This document shows, piece after piece, positions 26,547 to 36,509 of a stretch of 64,000 nucleotides of DNA. Numbering within the stretch: the stretch's first letter is position 1; each line of letters starts with the position of its first letter. Source of the stretch: G963662265 sp963668545 (GTDB taxonomy: Bacteria; Spirochaetota; Spirochaetia; CADAEX01); contig OY764868.1 of NCBI GenBank assembly GCA_963668545.1, forward strand, positions 1,798,001 through 1,862,000. The letters run 5' to 3'. Made by a program: the position numbers and the translations under genes. The notes under the pieces were generated by a model. That model saw only the letters and a program-made list of their open reading frames with translations, had not been told where the DNA came from and ran no database searches.

Positions 26547-27821
26547 TTAAATCTGACCCATTCTGTCAAGCTTTGACCTTCTCACAGGCATTGTCATGCA
26601 TCTCACTCCCCCTCCGCCGCGGGCAAGTTCTGTTCCAGGTATTGTGACAGCCAGTTTACTGTAGTTCTCAGGCCTGTCTTTTCCATTGATAAATATTTCT
26701 GCAGACCTGACAGAATATCCGGCCTTTTCAAGCGAAGAAAGTGTTGCAGAATTACAGTCATATCCGATAATTTTTCCGGGCTCGAATGCAAAGAAATTAT
26801 TGCCGCTCATCCACTGCTCACGCTGCTGTTTTATGGGATCATCTCCGCCGCAGAATACAGGCTCCATTCTGTAACCTGATTTCTCCAGATCCCCGAGAAG
26901 GCTGTCAACCTCTTCGATTTTTCTCATTCCGGAACTGTCAGATTTTATCTTTATAATTCTAAGCTTGTTTACTCCGCATATATAGGGTTCATAAACAAGG
27001 ACTTCATTCCTGTTTATAATATTAAACACCATATCAAGGTGGATAGTTGCCCTCTTTTTCGGCAGAAGCACACAGTAGACAGTTATTTCATCATCTATTC
27101 TGCGTCCCAGCTTTTCTATCAGGAGATCAACAGCATCAGGGGATGTGCGCTCAGAAAGCCCTATTATCAATGTGTTGCTGTTGAAAACAAGGAAATCACC
27201 CCCTTCAAGAGAAACTTTCCTGTCCATGGAAGAGTTATTATAAAACAGTATTCTTTCTTCAGGCAGTCTGTAGTGTGTGCTGAAAATTATCTTCATTAAA
27301 AGACTCTCAGATTTTCTGACCTTGTATGCCATGGTACCGGCTATACCGAAATTTCTGAAAACCATGGCAGAATCACGTGTGAAATAAAGGTTTGGAAGGG
27401 GGAAATAGTCAAACTCCTCCTCCGAAAGGAAAGAGCTCAGGGTGGATTTCCTGCTTTTAAGCCCCTCAATCATTGTTCTGCAGAACTTATCCGAATCAAG
27501 CTTTTCAAGCTCATCCAGCCTTCCGGGAAGGGATCCTCCCCCCTCAATCCTGTCAATTATTAATTTTCTTGTTTCACTGTGATCAGCAATATCAAGAAGG
27601 ACATCCCTGACATCAACAACTTTTGAAACTGTTTTCAGAAAGTTTTTAAGTACATTATGTTCCTTCCTTACAACTGAAAGTGGAAGAATATCATTATAGA
27701 GAAGTTTTTCGGCTGTCTGGGGAGTCATGACCTCAATCTCCTCGCCGGGAGAATGTATTATTACCTCCTCAAGCTTTCCAATTTCTGAATCAATATACGG
27801 GATGTTTTTATCATTTTTCAT
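26547..27821 (-). CDS. arcA: Arginine deiminase
   Basis: A 424-residue enzyme converting arginine to citrulline and ammonia. Catalytic elements are intact: FTRDSAMVF (Asp), SLEGGDFLVF (Glu), TIHLDMVF (His) and the C-terminal nucleophile in GVRCMTMPVRR. The order and length match bacterial ArcA. Ornithine carbamoyltransferase and carbamate kinase genes are not adjacent, so the rest of the pathway, if present, is elsewhere. Its start overlaps the ArsC-like gene by 4 bp. Confidence 0.93.
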   Translation of the reverse strand: MKNDKNIPYIDSEIGKLEEVIIHSPGEEIEVMTPQTAEKLLYNDILPLSVVRKEHNVLKNFLKTVSKVVDVRDVLLDIADHSETRKLIIDRIEGGGSLPGRLDELEKLDSDKFCRTMIEGLKSRKSTLSSFLSEEEFDYFPLPNLYFTRDSAMVFRNFGIAGTMAYKVRKSESLLMKIIFSTHYRLPEERILFYNNSSMDRKVSLEGGDFLVFNSNTLIIGLSERTSPDAVDLLIEKLGRRIDDEITVYCVLLPKKRATIHLDMVFNIINRNEVLVYEPYICGVNKLRIIKIKSDSSGMRKIEEVDSLLGDLEKSGYRMEPVFCGGDDPIKQQREQWMSGNNFFAFEPGKIIGYDCNSATLSSLEKAGYSVRSAEIFINGKDRPENYSKLAVTIPGTELARGGGGVRCMTMPVRRSKLDRMGQI

Positions 27822-28162
27822 TTCTTGACCTTTAAAGCAATTTCTTTATATTCACTTTCCGAAAATCCTGCAAAGGCACCGAAGTCTGTCCTCAGTACTG
27901 GAGTTTTCAGGAGCTTCTGGTTTTCAAGCAGCTCTTCAGCTGCATCATACTCCAGATAATCATAACCTTTTTTCTTGTATTCTGCAGACTCTTTATCTAT
28001 CAGATCTTCAGGCTGAATAAACCTGCAGATATTTTTAAGTTCTCCGGCAGAAAGGGATTTCCTGTTTAGATCTGTAAAATGGAATTCAATATTTCTCTCT
28101 TTTAGAAAGCGTTCCGCTTTCCTGGTTTCCTTGCATTTCTGTCTTCCGATTAGCTGCATCAT
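27818..28162 (-). CDS. ArsC/Spx-family thioredoxin-fold protein
   Basis: A 114-residue ArsC-like protein. The active-site loop is GRQKCKETRKAERFL: the CxxC of Spx is CxxT, keeping only the first Cys, as in ArsC-type reductases. The cis-Pro region is LLKTPVLRTD. Probably a glutathione- or thioredoxin-linked reductase, or a Spx-like regulator; arsenate specificity cannot be asserted. First gene of a four-gene operon with arcA, MBL and DJ-1 genes; a promoter lies 40-65 bp upstream. Confidence 0.8.
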   Translation of the reverse strand: MMQLIGRQKCKETRKAERFLKERNIEFHFTDLNRKSLSAGELKNICRFIQPEDLIDKESAEYKKKGYDYLEYDAAEELLENQKLLKTPVLRTDFGAFAGFSESEYKEIALKVKK

Positions 28163-28199
28163 GTCATCCCCCTGATAATTCTTACGGAGTTATTTAAAG

Positions 28200-28228
28200 A
28201 TAATATCAGCAGGGAAAGGATTTAACAA
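28200..28228 (-). promoter_or_regulatory. Promoter of the ArsC-like/arcA operon
   Basis: Minus strand TTGTTA (28228-28223), 17-bp spacer, TATTAT (28205-28200); divergent from the dnaE promoter. Confidence 0.6.
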
Positions 28229-28249
28229 CTATTCAGTTATTAAAATCAG

Positions 28250-28279
28250 TTTACAAGTATATTTGAAATAAGTTATATT
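28250..28279 (+). promoter_or_regulatory. Candidate dnaE promoter
   Basis: TTTACA (28250-28255), 18-bp spacer, TATATT (28274-28279). The leader is about 20 nt with AAGG before the ATG at 28307. Confidence 0.5.
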
Positions 28280-28306
28280 TATGCTGTAATCAAGTTAAGG
28301 ATATAA

Positions 28307-31300
28307 ATGACAGACTTCGTTCATCTACACAATCATACAGATTATTCACTTCTCGACGGCGCAGCCAATATATCAAGACTGGTTGATACAGCAGTCCAGC
28401 AGGGAATGAAAGCCCTGGCAATAACAGACCACGGCAACATGTTCGGTGTACTCAGGTTCTACATGGAGTGCAAAAAGAAAGGGATAAAACCGATAATAGG
28501 CTGTGAATTCTATGTTGCCCCCGGTTCAATGCTTGTAAAAAGCGGTAATGAAAAAGGGAACAAGTATCATCATCTTATTCTTCTTGCAAAAAACAGGGCG
28601 GGGTATGCAAATCTCATGAAGCTTGCTTCCATTGCATATACAGACGGTTTTTATTATAAACCCAGAATAGATTTTGATACCATGAAAAAGCATTCTGAAG
28701 GGCTTATATGTTCATCCGCATGTATTGCAGGCATCATTCCCCAGCTTATTCTCCAGGGAAGGGAGGATGAGGCTGAGATAAAGGCTCTTGAGTATCAGGA
28801 AGTTTTCGGAAAAGACCACTACTACCTTGAACTCCAGGATCACGGGATACCTGAACAGAAGACTGCCAATGAGGGGCTTATAAGGATTTCCAGAAAAACA
28901 GGAATCCCTCTCATAGCTACAAATGATATACATTATATTACCAAAGAGGAAGCCGAAGCCCAGGAAATACTTATATGCATTGGGACCCAGAAGAAACTGA
29001 CAGACAGCGGAAGACTGGTTTTTGACAGAAAAGAATTCTACATGAAAGATCCCGATACAATGAGATCAATCTTCAGTCATATTCCCGAGGCAGTTGAAAA
29101 CACCAACAGGGTGGCACAGCTCTGTAATCTCGAGATAGAACTTCCGGGGCCCCTTCTTCCTGATTTTGATATCCCCGGGCAGTTCTCAAATCCTGACGAA
29201 TACCTGAGGCACTTAACATACGAAGGAATTAATAAAAGATATCCCGAGATAACAGATACAATAAGAAAGAGGGCTGAGTTTGAGCTAGATATAATTATTT
29301 CGATGGGTTTTACAGGATATTTCCTTATTGTTTGGGATTTTATCCACTGGGCCAAGGAACATGATATCCCTGTAGGTCCGGGAAGGGGCTCAGGGGCCGG
29401 CTCTCTCATAGCCTATGCCATGACTATTACAGATATTGATCCTTTCAAATATGATCTCCTTTTCGAGCGTTTTCTCAACCCTGAAAGGGTCAGCATGCCT
29501 GACTTTGATATAGACTTCTGCTTCGAAAGGAGGCAGGAGGTTATAGATTATGTTACACGCAAATATGGTTCAGAACGTGTGGGACAGATCATAACTTTCG
29601 GTACACTGAAGACAAAAGCTGTATTGAAAGATGTTGCAAGGGTTCTTGATATTCCTTTTGATGAGTCAAATACAATTACAAAGCTTGTTCCCCCTGATGT
29701 GAAGAAACTCAATGATGCTATTGAGCAGGAAGAGGAACTTCAGAAAATCATATCCAGGGGCGGAGTATATGAAAAACTCATAACAATCTCCAGGTACCTG
29801 GAAGGTCTCAACAGGCACAGTTCTCTCCATGCTGCCGGTATTGTAATTGGTAAAGAGGAACTAACCAAATATGTACCCCTTTACAAGGATCCTAAAACAG
29901 GGGCTGTTTCAACCCAGTTCACCATGGACCAGCTTGAAGACTGTGGTCTTGTCAAGATGGATTTCCTTGGACTGAAAACACTTACACTTATAAAGAACAC
30001 TGAAAACCTGATAAAAAAACGGGGAATAGATTTCAGCATAGAAAACATACCTGAGGATGATGATAAAACATTCAAAATGCTCGGAGAAGGCAAAAGCGCC
30101 TGTATTTTCCAGTTTGAAAGCGCAGGGATGCAGAAAATACTTAAAGATGCAAAACCTGAAAGCATAGAGGACCTTATCGCGTTGAATGCGCTCTACAGGC
30201 CGGGTCCAATGGCAAACATACCCCAGTTTATTGAATCCAAAAAAGATAAATCAAAAATAAAATACCCTGATCCGTCCCTGGAAGAAGTGCTTAAACCTAC
30301 TTACGGTGTAATAGTGTACCAGGAACAGGTTATGAAGGTTGCCCAGATTATCGGGGGCTTTTCACTTGGAAAAGCAGATATACTCAGGCGTGCAATGGGC
30401 AAGAAGAAAGTCAAGGAAATGGAAAAGATGAAAGTCGAATTCCTGAAAGGGGCTGTTGAAAGGGGATATGACCAGAAACATGCATCCGAGATCTTTGACA
30501 TGCTTGAGCCTTTTGCAGGATACGGTTTCAATAAATCCCATGCTGCAGCCTATTCAGTCCTCGCCTACCAGACGGCCTACCTTAAAGCCAACTTCCCTGC
30601 GGAATTCATGGCAGCAAACCTTACAAATGAAATCCGTGATACAGACAAGATGGCTGAATATATTGCGGAATCCAGGCAGATGGGAATTGAAATGCTTCCC
30701 CCCGATATAAATCTTTCAGAGAAATACTTTACTGTATCGGACGGCAGGATTGTATACGGACTTATCGGTATTAAAAATGTGGGAACTGCGGCAGTAGATG
30801 AAATTATCCGGGTCAAGGATGAAGGGGGAGAATTCAGAAGTCTTAAAGATCTGCTCGACAGGGTGGACTTGAGGGTTGTTAACAAGAAAGTTCTTGAAAC
30901 ACTGATAAAGTCAGGACTTTTTGACAGCATTGAGCCTGGAAGGGCCCTCCTTTTTCATAATCTTGACAGACTTACAGAGAGCGCTGCAAGAGAACAGGAA
31001 AACAGGAAATTCGGACAGACATCTCTTTTCGGAGGAGAAAGCAGTGAGGATATGCCTGAAGTTGAGCTTGAACATGTACCTGAATGGCCTGAAAAAGAAC
31101 TTCTAAACTTTGAAAAGGAAAATCTGGGTTTTTACTTTTCAGGTCATCCTCTCAAAAACTTCAGAAAGATATATGACAAATGCGTTACACTCAAAATTAC
31201 TGATTTTGAGAAAACATCAGCAGAAAAGAAATATACTGTTCTAGGAGTTGTTAAATCAATAAGGGAGTTTACAACCAAGGCTGGAAAACAGATGGGCACA

Positions 31301-31720
31301 ATTGTAATAGAAACTTTTGAAGGGGAAATCCCTGTTGTGTTCTTTTCCAATTCCTGGTCCAGATTCAGGTATCTTCTTGAAGAAGACAAGGTCCTTGGTT
31401 TTTCCGTAAAGGCAGATAAAAGGAGTCATGAGCCGAAACTGCTTTGTGATGAAGTTATTAACCCGGGAGATATGAAGGAAGCAACTTTCAGGGAAGTGCA
31501 TTTTGCATTTAACGACAGTTTTAATCAGGAAAATCTAGATTCCTTTAAATCCTTCCTTCTTGAAAATTCAGGCCCCTGCACAACTTTTATTCATATTAAG
31601 GAAGGGAAAAAAGTAACTGTTCTTAAAACCCCTACACAGCTCAATCTCTCATCATCTGATGAAGTAATTAAAACAGCAGAGGAAAAATACAGTTTCATAA
31701 GCTCTGCATGGAAAGAATAA
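28307..31720 (+). CDS. dnaE: DNA polymerase III alpha subunit
   Basis: The 1137-residue replicative polymerase. N-terminal PHP domain (VHLHNHTDYSLLDGA at about 4-18), palm domain with catalytic PDFDIDFCFERR near residue 400, fingers, helix-hairpin-helix and an OB fold at about 990-1060 (YTVLGVVKSIREFTTKAGKQ). There is no DEDD exonuclease insert in the PHP domain, so it is a DnaE and not a PolC. Its length is typical. The clamp-binding segment is probably in FGQTSLFGG near residue 905. Confidence 0.96.
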   Translation: MTDFVHLHNHTDYSLLDGAANISRLVDTAVQQGMKALAITDHGNMFGVLRFYMECKKKGIKPIIGCEFYVAPGSMLVKSGNEKGNKYHHLILLAKNRAGYANLMKLASIAYTDGFYYKPRIDFDTMKKHSEGLICSSACIAGIIPQLILQGREDEAEIKALEYQEVFGKDHYYLELQDHGIPEQKTANEGLIRISRKTGIPLIATNDIHYITKEEAEAQEILICIGTQKKLTDSGRLVFDRKEFYMKDPDTMRSIFSHIPEAVENTNRVAQLCNLEIELPGPLLPDFDIPGQFSNPDEYLRHLTYEGINKRYPEITDTIRKRAEFELDIIISMGFTGYFLIVWDFIHWAKEHDIPVGPGRGSGAGSLIAYAMTITDIDPFKYDLLFERFLNPERVSMPDFDIDFCFERRQEVIDYVTRKYGSERVGQIITFGTLKTKAVLKDVARVLDIPFDESNTITKLVPPDVKKLNDAIEQEEELQKIISRGGVYEKLITISRYLEGLNRHSSLHAAGIVIGKEELTKYVPLYKDPKTGAVSTQFTMDQLEDCGLVKMDFLGLKTLTLIKNTENLIKKRGIDFSIENIPEDDDKTFKMLGEGKSACIFQFESAGMQKILKDAKPESIEDLIALNALYRPGPMANIPQFIESKKDKSKIKYPDPSLEEVLKPTYGVIVYQEQVMKVAQIIGGFSLGKADILRRAMGKKKVKEMEKMKVEFLKGAVERGYDQKHASEIFDMLEPFAGYGFNKSHAAAYSVLAYQTAYLKANFPAEFMAANLTNEIRDTDKMAEYIAESRQMGIEMLPPDINLSEKYFTVSDGRIVYGLIGIKNVGTAAVDEIIRVKDEGGEFRSLKDLLDRVDLRVVNKKVLETLIKSGLFDSIEPGRALLFHNLDRLTESAAREQENRKFGQTSLFGGESSEDMPEVELEHVPEWPEKELLNFEKENLGFYFSGHPLKNFRKIYDKCVTLKITDFEKTSAEKKYTVLGVVKSIREFTTKAGKQMGTIVIETFEGEIPVVFFSNSWSRFRYLLEEDKVLGFSVKADKRSHEPKLLCDEVINPGDMKEATFREVHFAFNDSFNQENLDSFKSFLLENSGPCTTFIHIKEGKKVTVLKTPTQLNLSSSDEVIKTAEEKYSFISSAWKE

Positions 31721-31739
31721 ATATTAACGAGGTTTATTA

Positions 31740-32327
31740 ATGGCAAAAAACATAACAGATCTATTAAGTGGTGTAATTTCAATCTATATGCTTCTTATTA
31801 TTATTAGAATTGTGATGACATGGTTTACTGCACAGTATGCAAATGATCCTAGAAATTTTCTGGCAAGGATATGTGATCCCTATCTTAACTACTTCAGGAA
31901 ATTCAATCTCAGACTTGGGAATGTGGATTTCTCTCCCATACTTGCAATAACAGCACTTGTAATAGTAAGCAATATACTTACACAGATCGGTACATACGGC
32001 AGAATAACTGTTGGAATCATCCTTGGCGTAATTATATCATCTGTATGGCATGCATTTTCTTCATTGCTTACTTTTTTTATTATCTTCATTATATTGAGGC
32101 TTATAATGCTTCTTGTAAGCACAAATACATTTTCCCCTTTTGCTAGCGGGCTTGATTCAATACTTGTTCCCCTTGCTTCAAAAGCTGCTGCACTTTTTGT
32201 AAAAAATTCCGCGACAGGCTATCAGACAAATCTCATGATACTTGGAGCACTGATGATTGCAGTGAAACTTGCAGGCAGCTTTATATTGCAGTATGTGGTA
32301 GCATATCTCCCATCACTGCCATTCTGA
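31740..32327 (+). CDS. YggT-family membrane protein, tandem domain
   Basis: A 195-residue integral membrane protein with two YggT repeats. The first carries RIVMTWFTAQYANDPRNFL and CDPYLNYFRKFN, the usual W-x(n)-N-P and P-x-L-x-x-FR signatures; the second is more diverged. About four hydrophobic segments are visible. The function of YggT proteins is unsettled (linked to division and osmotic stress). It lies between dnaE (19-base gap, own AACGAGG site) and recG (10-base gap). Confidence 0.82.
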   Translation: MAKNITDLLSGVISIYMLLIIIRIVMTWFTAQYANDPRNFLARICDPYLNYFRKFNLRLGNVDFSPILAITALVIVSNILTQIGTYGRITVGIILGVIISSVWHAFSSLLTFFIIFIILRLIMLLVSTNTFSPFASGLDSILVPLASKAAALFVKNSATGYQTNLMILGALMIAVKLAGSFILQYVVAYLPSLPF

Positions 32328-32337
32328 AAAAGGGAAA

Positions 32338-34317
32338 ATGTCCTCCTTAAAGAATCTTAAAGGTATCGGCCCCGCATCTGTTAAAAATCTTATGGAAGCG
32401 GGGATCAGATCTCCTTCAGACCTTATCGCCTATTATCCCAGAAAATATGAATACAGAAACAGGTTTACCCCGCTCAGTCATGTTCCGTCATCTGAAAACC
32501 AGGTACTGGAACTGAACACTGTCTGTGAAGTAACAGACCATCAGTATTTCGGTTTCGGAAAGAACAGAACACTGAAAATTGAAATCAGGGACAGCAGTGC
32601 TACGGCATACCTCATTTGTTTCGGGCGCAGTTTCCTTTCTAATTCCCTTCCCCCCGGAGAGAAGTTCTATATACACGGCACTTTTTCTTTAAGATACAAT
32701 GAAATTCAGAGTTCAAACTTTGATTATGAACCATATTCAGAAAATCCTGTAAAATTCAATCTGATACTTCCTGTATATCCACTGACTTCAAACCTGTCAC
32801 AGAGTTTTATCAGAAAAGCTGTATCTTCAGCCCTTGATACATACGGTAAATTCACAGAGAACTCCCTGCCCGGGGAAATTATTGCCGTAAACAGTCTCCT
32901 TGAAAAAAGTACCGCACTCTTGAATATCCATTTCCCCGAATCAGAAGAGATGCTTGAAAAGGCCATTAAAACTCTCAAATACGAAGAACTCTTCCTTTTT
33001 CAGGAAGTTCTGCTCAAAAACAGGCTTGAAAGGGAAAAGAAAAAAAGAAAACCCAGGGACCTTCCCAGGACACTTCAGAAAAAGATAATAAGCAGTCTTC
33101 CTTTCAGTCTTACCGGTGACCAGGTTGCTGTAGTAAATGATATATACCGCGATTCAGTATCAGAAAGATCAATGTCAAGAATTATCCAGGGAGATACAGG
33201 CTGCGGTAAAACACTTGCAGGTCTTCTTTCCGCCCTGCCCTATATTGAAGCAGGATGCCAGGCAGCTTTTATGGCGCCTACAGAACTGCTAGCTAAGCAG
33301 CACAGCATCAATGCATCGAAACTTTTCCGGGGGACAGGTATAAATATCGCATATCTGAGCGGCAGGATACCGCAGTCAAAAAAAAAGCTTCTTCTCGAAT
33401 CACTTGAAAAAGGTGATGTTGATTTAGTCATAGGAACACATGCCCTTTTATCAAGTCCGGTAACATTTAAAAACCTGGCCCTTGCAATTGTCGATGAAGA
33501 GCATAAATTCGGTGTTAACCAGAGAGAAAAGCTTTTCAGCAAGGGTAATAATATTGATATAATAATGATGAGTGCAACACCGATCCCGAGAACTCTTGAA
33601 ATCACAATGATGGGCGACATGGATATTTCAACAATAAGAACAATGCCTTCAGGACGTATTCCGGTTGTAACACACAGCGCTTATTCTGAAAACATTAACA
33701 AAGTTTACAGCTTTGTAGAAAAAGAACTGAAAAAGGGTTATCAGGCCTATTTCGTTTATCCACTCATCGGAGAATCTGAAAAACTGGATCTTAAAAACGC
33801 GGAAACAATGTACAGTGAAATTTCAACTAATGTGTTTCCAAAACACAAATGCGCTCTTATCCATTCCCGCATATCTGAAGAGGATAAAGAGAGTACCATG
33901 GAACTTTTTTCCAGGGGAGAGATAAAGGTACTGGTTGCAACCAGTGTTGTTGAAGTCGGTGTTGATGTGAAAAATGCCACCTGCATGGTAATTGAACATG
34001 CAGAACGTTTCGGACTTTCCTCGCTTCACCAGCTCAGGGGAAGAATAGGAAGAAGCAGTATTCAGTCATACGCATTCCTTGTTTTTGACAGAAACCTTTC
34101 AGAAATTTCAGCAAAAAGACTAAAAATAATAAAGCAGAACAATGACGGTTTTGCAATTGCAGAAGAGGACCTCAAACTGCGAGGTCCCGGTGATATATCG
34201 GGAACCAGACAGACAGGATTCACCGACTTCAGGATAGCTGATATATTCAAAGACAGGGAACTTATAGAAAAATCAAGAAAAGACCTTCATGAATATCTCG
34301 GAATCAGATCTGAATAA
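32338..34317 (+). CDS. recG: ATP-dependent DNA helicase RecG
   Basis: A 659-residue branch-migrating helicase that reverses stalled forks. An N-terminal wedge/OB domain (about 1-200, with PRKYEYRN) precedes the helicase core: Walker A GDTGCGKT near residue 285, DEEH box in VDEEHKFGVNQ, SATPIPRTL motif III, and LHQLRGRIGRSS motif VI. The C-terminal GPGDISGTRQTGF is the RecG TRG-type segment. Ribosome site AAAGGGAAA. Third gene after dnaE and yggT. Confidence 0.95.
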   Translation: MSSLKNLKGIGPASVKNLMEAGIRSPSDLIAYYPRKYEYRNRFTPLSHVPSSENQVLELNTVCEVTDHQYFGFGKNRTLKIEIRDSSATAYLICFGRSFLSNSLPPGEKFYIHGTFSLRYNEIQSSNFDYEPYSENPVKFNLILPVYPLTSNLSQSFIRKAVSSALDTYGKFTENSLPGEIIAVNSLLEKSTALLNIHFPESEEMLEKAIKTLKYEELFLFQEVLLKNRLEREKKKRKPRDLPRTLQKKIISSLPFSLTGDQVAVVNDIYRDSVSERSMSRIIQGDTGCGKTLAGLLSALPYIEAGCQAAFMAPTELLAKQHSINASKLFRGTGINIAYLSGRIPQSKKKLLLESLEKGDVDLVIGTHALLSSPVTFKNLALAIVDEEHKFGVNQREKLFSKGNNIDIIMMSATPIPRTLEITMMGDMDISTIRTMPSGRIPVVTHSAYSENINKVYSFVEKELKKGYQAYFVYPLIGESEKLDLKNAETMYSEISTNVFPKHKCALIHSRISEEDKESTMELFSRGEIKVLVATSVVEVGVDVKNATCMVIEHAERFGLSSLHQLRGRIGRSSIQSYAFLVFDRNLSEISAKRLKIIKQNNDGFAIAEEDLKLRGPGDISGTRQTGFTDFRIADIFKDRELIEKSRKDLHEYLGIRSE

Positions 34318-34374
34318 ATTCAGAATAATATTAGCACAAACTGTAATTATTTCAAATCCCAACAGCTTTATGTG

Positions 34375-34400
34375 AAAAAACCCGGCATTCCGCCGGGTTT
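34375..34400 (-). terminator. Intrinsic terminator after the M23 gene
   Basis: AAACCCGGC (34378-34386), loop ATTCC, GCCGGGTTT (34392-34400). The A run at 34375-34380 gives the U tail on the minus strand. It could also serve recG on the plus strand. Confidence 0.85.
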
Positions 34401-34405
34401 GAAAA

Positions 34406-34873
34406 TTATTCGCCTGAAATAAAGTTAAGGGGGTTTGTAATAACCTCAAAATGAAGATGGTCGCCTGTAGCCATACCGGTGTCACCCTGTATGCCCAGGA
34501 TCTCCCCCTTTTTTACTCTCTGCCCCTCTTTTACAAAAGTATCCTTGAAATGTGCATATAAAGTAAAAATACCGTCAGAATGCTCAATTACAACAAGGCC
34601 TCCGTAGACAGGATGTCCCTTGAAATATCCGTTTGGAGGGGGCCAGTGTTCAACAACTATCCCTGATTTTACAGCCTTTACAGGTGAATTATAGGGGCCT
34701 ACCAAATCCACCCCCTTATGGAGTCTCATATCACCTTCAAGACCTCCCATCGGATTTTTCCTGTATCCGAATTCGCTTGAAATTGTATACCGGTCCAGCG
34801 GTTTACCAAAATCCTCCGCATATAATGGCAGTATTACAACTATCAATAATATGACAGCGGTAACCTGTTTCAT
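34406..34873 (-). CDS. M23-family metallopeptidase (LytM-like), short
   Basis: A 155-residue exported protein with a signal peptide (residues 1-19, ending LYA) followed directly by an M23 peptidase domain. Zinc ligands are visible in RLHKGVDLVG (HxxxD) and HLHFEV, with the additional His in LYAHFKD. It has no LysM or coiled-coil region, so it is a minimal periplasmic murein endopeptidase. It converges with recG; a second, larger M23 protein is at 45522. Confidence 0.88.
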   Translation of the reverse strand: MKQVTAVILLIVVILPLYAEDFGKPLDRYTISSEFGYRKNPMGGLEGDMRLHKGVDLVGPYNSPVKAVKSGIVVEHWPPPNGYFKGHPVYGGLVVIEHSDGIFTLYAHFKDTFVKEGQRVKKGEILGIQGDTGMATGDHLHFEVITNPLNFISGE

Positions 34874-35061
34874 TGATTTCTCCTTAATATTCGCTTTTTC
34901 TTTATCGATTCTTTTTTATCTGGTTAAAAAATAAAATACAAATAATAGTCCAAAATTTCTATATCAGGAGATATCAAATCATGCAATTTTTCCATTTTTT
35001 CAGCTCTTTTTTTTAATATTAAAACTGTTTTTTATGTAATTATTCCATTATCTCTAATACT

Positions 35062-36267
35062 TCAACCGCCTGCATGATCCCGTTTTTCAAAGAGAATTAC
35101 CAGAATGGAAACAAAACTTCCGGAGAAAGCCATCATCAGAAAAGCATTTGAAAGTGAATAGTTATCACCAATCCATCCTATTACAGGAAATAAAATTATC
35201 ATGAAAAAACTGAATGCCATACTCTGAAATGACAGCACTGTAGCCCTTGTTTCACTTGGAATAAGTCTGTTCAGATAATCACTTATTGCTACAACAAGCA
35301 CTCCCTCAATAATTCCGGTAAGAATATAGAAAAATTCCTTGAAATCAGTAAGAGCAATTCCCCACAGACATAAAGTAAGGCATATGGGCATCAGAACAAG
35401 TACACCACTTTCACCGATTTTCTTTTCTATTACAGGAGCCTTGTATGCAGTGATACCGGCAGTCAAAGCAGATACTGCATAAACAATACCTATAAAGAAC
35501 TCACTCCTTCCCTCTCCCTTCCAGAAATTCTGAAGATAGAAAAAAAGGCTTATAATGAAAGTGAAAATAATTTCTGAAAAAATGATAAAAAATGCAATCC
35601 TCGGTCTTTTTTTTAAAAGTGAAATGCTTTCAACTGTCTGATTAAACATAGACCTTGAAATATCCTTTATAAGAATGCTTTTTTCATTTAAATTATTTCG
35701 ATCTTTCACTGGCTCTTTGAAAAAAAGAGCAGTTACAAATGAAGCAGCTGCAAATAATGCTGAAAGTGAAAACACTGATAAATAACTCCTTACAGCAAGA
35801 TATCCCCCTGCAAGATAAGATATGATAAAAGCAGACTGCAGTATCAGCTCCTGCTTTCCGGCTACTTTACTGTAATTTTCTTTTTCGCCTGAAAAAAGCA
35901 TTGAATCATATACAAGTGCTTCACCGGCACCTGATTCAAGGTTGTAACCCATTGCGCATAAAGCAAAACCAGCTGCCTGAAGAGTGAAACTTTCAGAATA
36001 GTACATAATGAAAAGGCTGATGAAAAAAAGAGCCCTTCCCCATATTCGGCTTATTTTGCGCCCCCAGAGGTCTGCAACAGTTCCCGTAGGAACTTCCATC
36101 AGAAAAGAGGTTACATGGAATATGCCTTCAAAAATACCAAGTTCAAGGAGTGAAAAACCACGGTAAGCAAGGTATATCATCCATATACCTCTGGTGAGGT
36201 TCAAATTGAAGAAAAGTGTAAATATATAGTTTTTGGTAATATTACCCATCAGACTTTCTGTTTTCAT
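35062..36267 (-). CDS. Major facilitator superfamily transporter
   Basis: A 401-residue membrane protein with about 12 transmembrane segments. The MFS signature between TM2 and TM3 is visible as GTVADLWGRKISRIWGR, and the central loop (about 185-210, FKEPVKDRNN) is polar. The substrate cannot be assigned. It has its own promoter and a leader of about 185 nt. Confidence 0.82.
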   Translation of the reverse strand: MKTESLMGNITKNYIFTLFFNLNLTRGIWMIYLAYRGFSLLELGIFEGIFHVTSFLMEVPTGTVADLWGRKISRIWGRALFFISLFIMYYSESFTLQAAGFALCAMGYNLESGAGEALVYDSMLFSGEKENYSKVAGKQELILQSAFIISYLAGGYLAVRSYLSVFSLSALFAAASFVTALFFKEPVKDRNNLNEKSILIKDISRSMFNQTVESISLLKKRPRIAFFIIFSEIIFTFIISLFFYLQNFWKGEGRSEFFIGIVYAVSALTAGITAYKAPVIEKKIGESGVLVLMPICLTLCLWGIALTDFKEFFYILTGIIEGVLVVAISDYLNRLIPSETRATVLSFQSMAFSFFMIILFPVIGWIGDNYSLSNAFLMMAFSGSFVSILVILFEKRDHAGG

Positions 36268-36486
36268 AATAAATAATCCCGGTTTTAATTATTTTATTAT
36301 CAACAGACATGCCTGCAAATCAGTAGGGACAAGCCAAAACCTGACAAAAATCACACAAACACATGATAAAAAAAGGGTAATCTGCTGATAATTATTGTCA
36401 GTTTCATGGCTCTTCAAGCAGTTTCAGCTTCTCTTCAGCCGGTTTGAAACAGGTTTTTATTATAGCAGAGTATTATCAAATGTAAA
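36268..36486 (-). promoter_or_regulatory. MFS-gene promoter and long 5' leader
   Basis: Minus strand TTTACA (36486-36481), 16-bp spacer, TATAAT (36464-36459); predicted start near 36452. The remaining 185 bases to the MFS start code for no protein with a clear start codon. I recognise no known riboswitch; the leader includes an AT-rich stretch around TGATAATTATTGTCA. Confidence 0.55.
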
Positions 36487-36509
36487 GTTTTAATTATGAC
36501 AAATAATCA

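Noticed and set aside
34874..35061. Small RNA or gene in the AT-rich gap between the M23 and MFS genes
   Set aside because: Only T-rich runs are present; no promoter-terminator pair or open frame with a ribosome site could be supported.
36268..36452. Known riboswitch in the MFS leader
   Set aside because: I looked for SAM, c-di-GMP, purine, preQ1 and Mn-type conserved cores and saw none; only an unassigned leader can be claimed.
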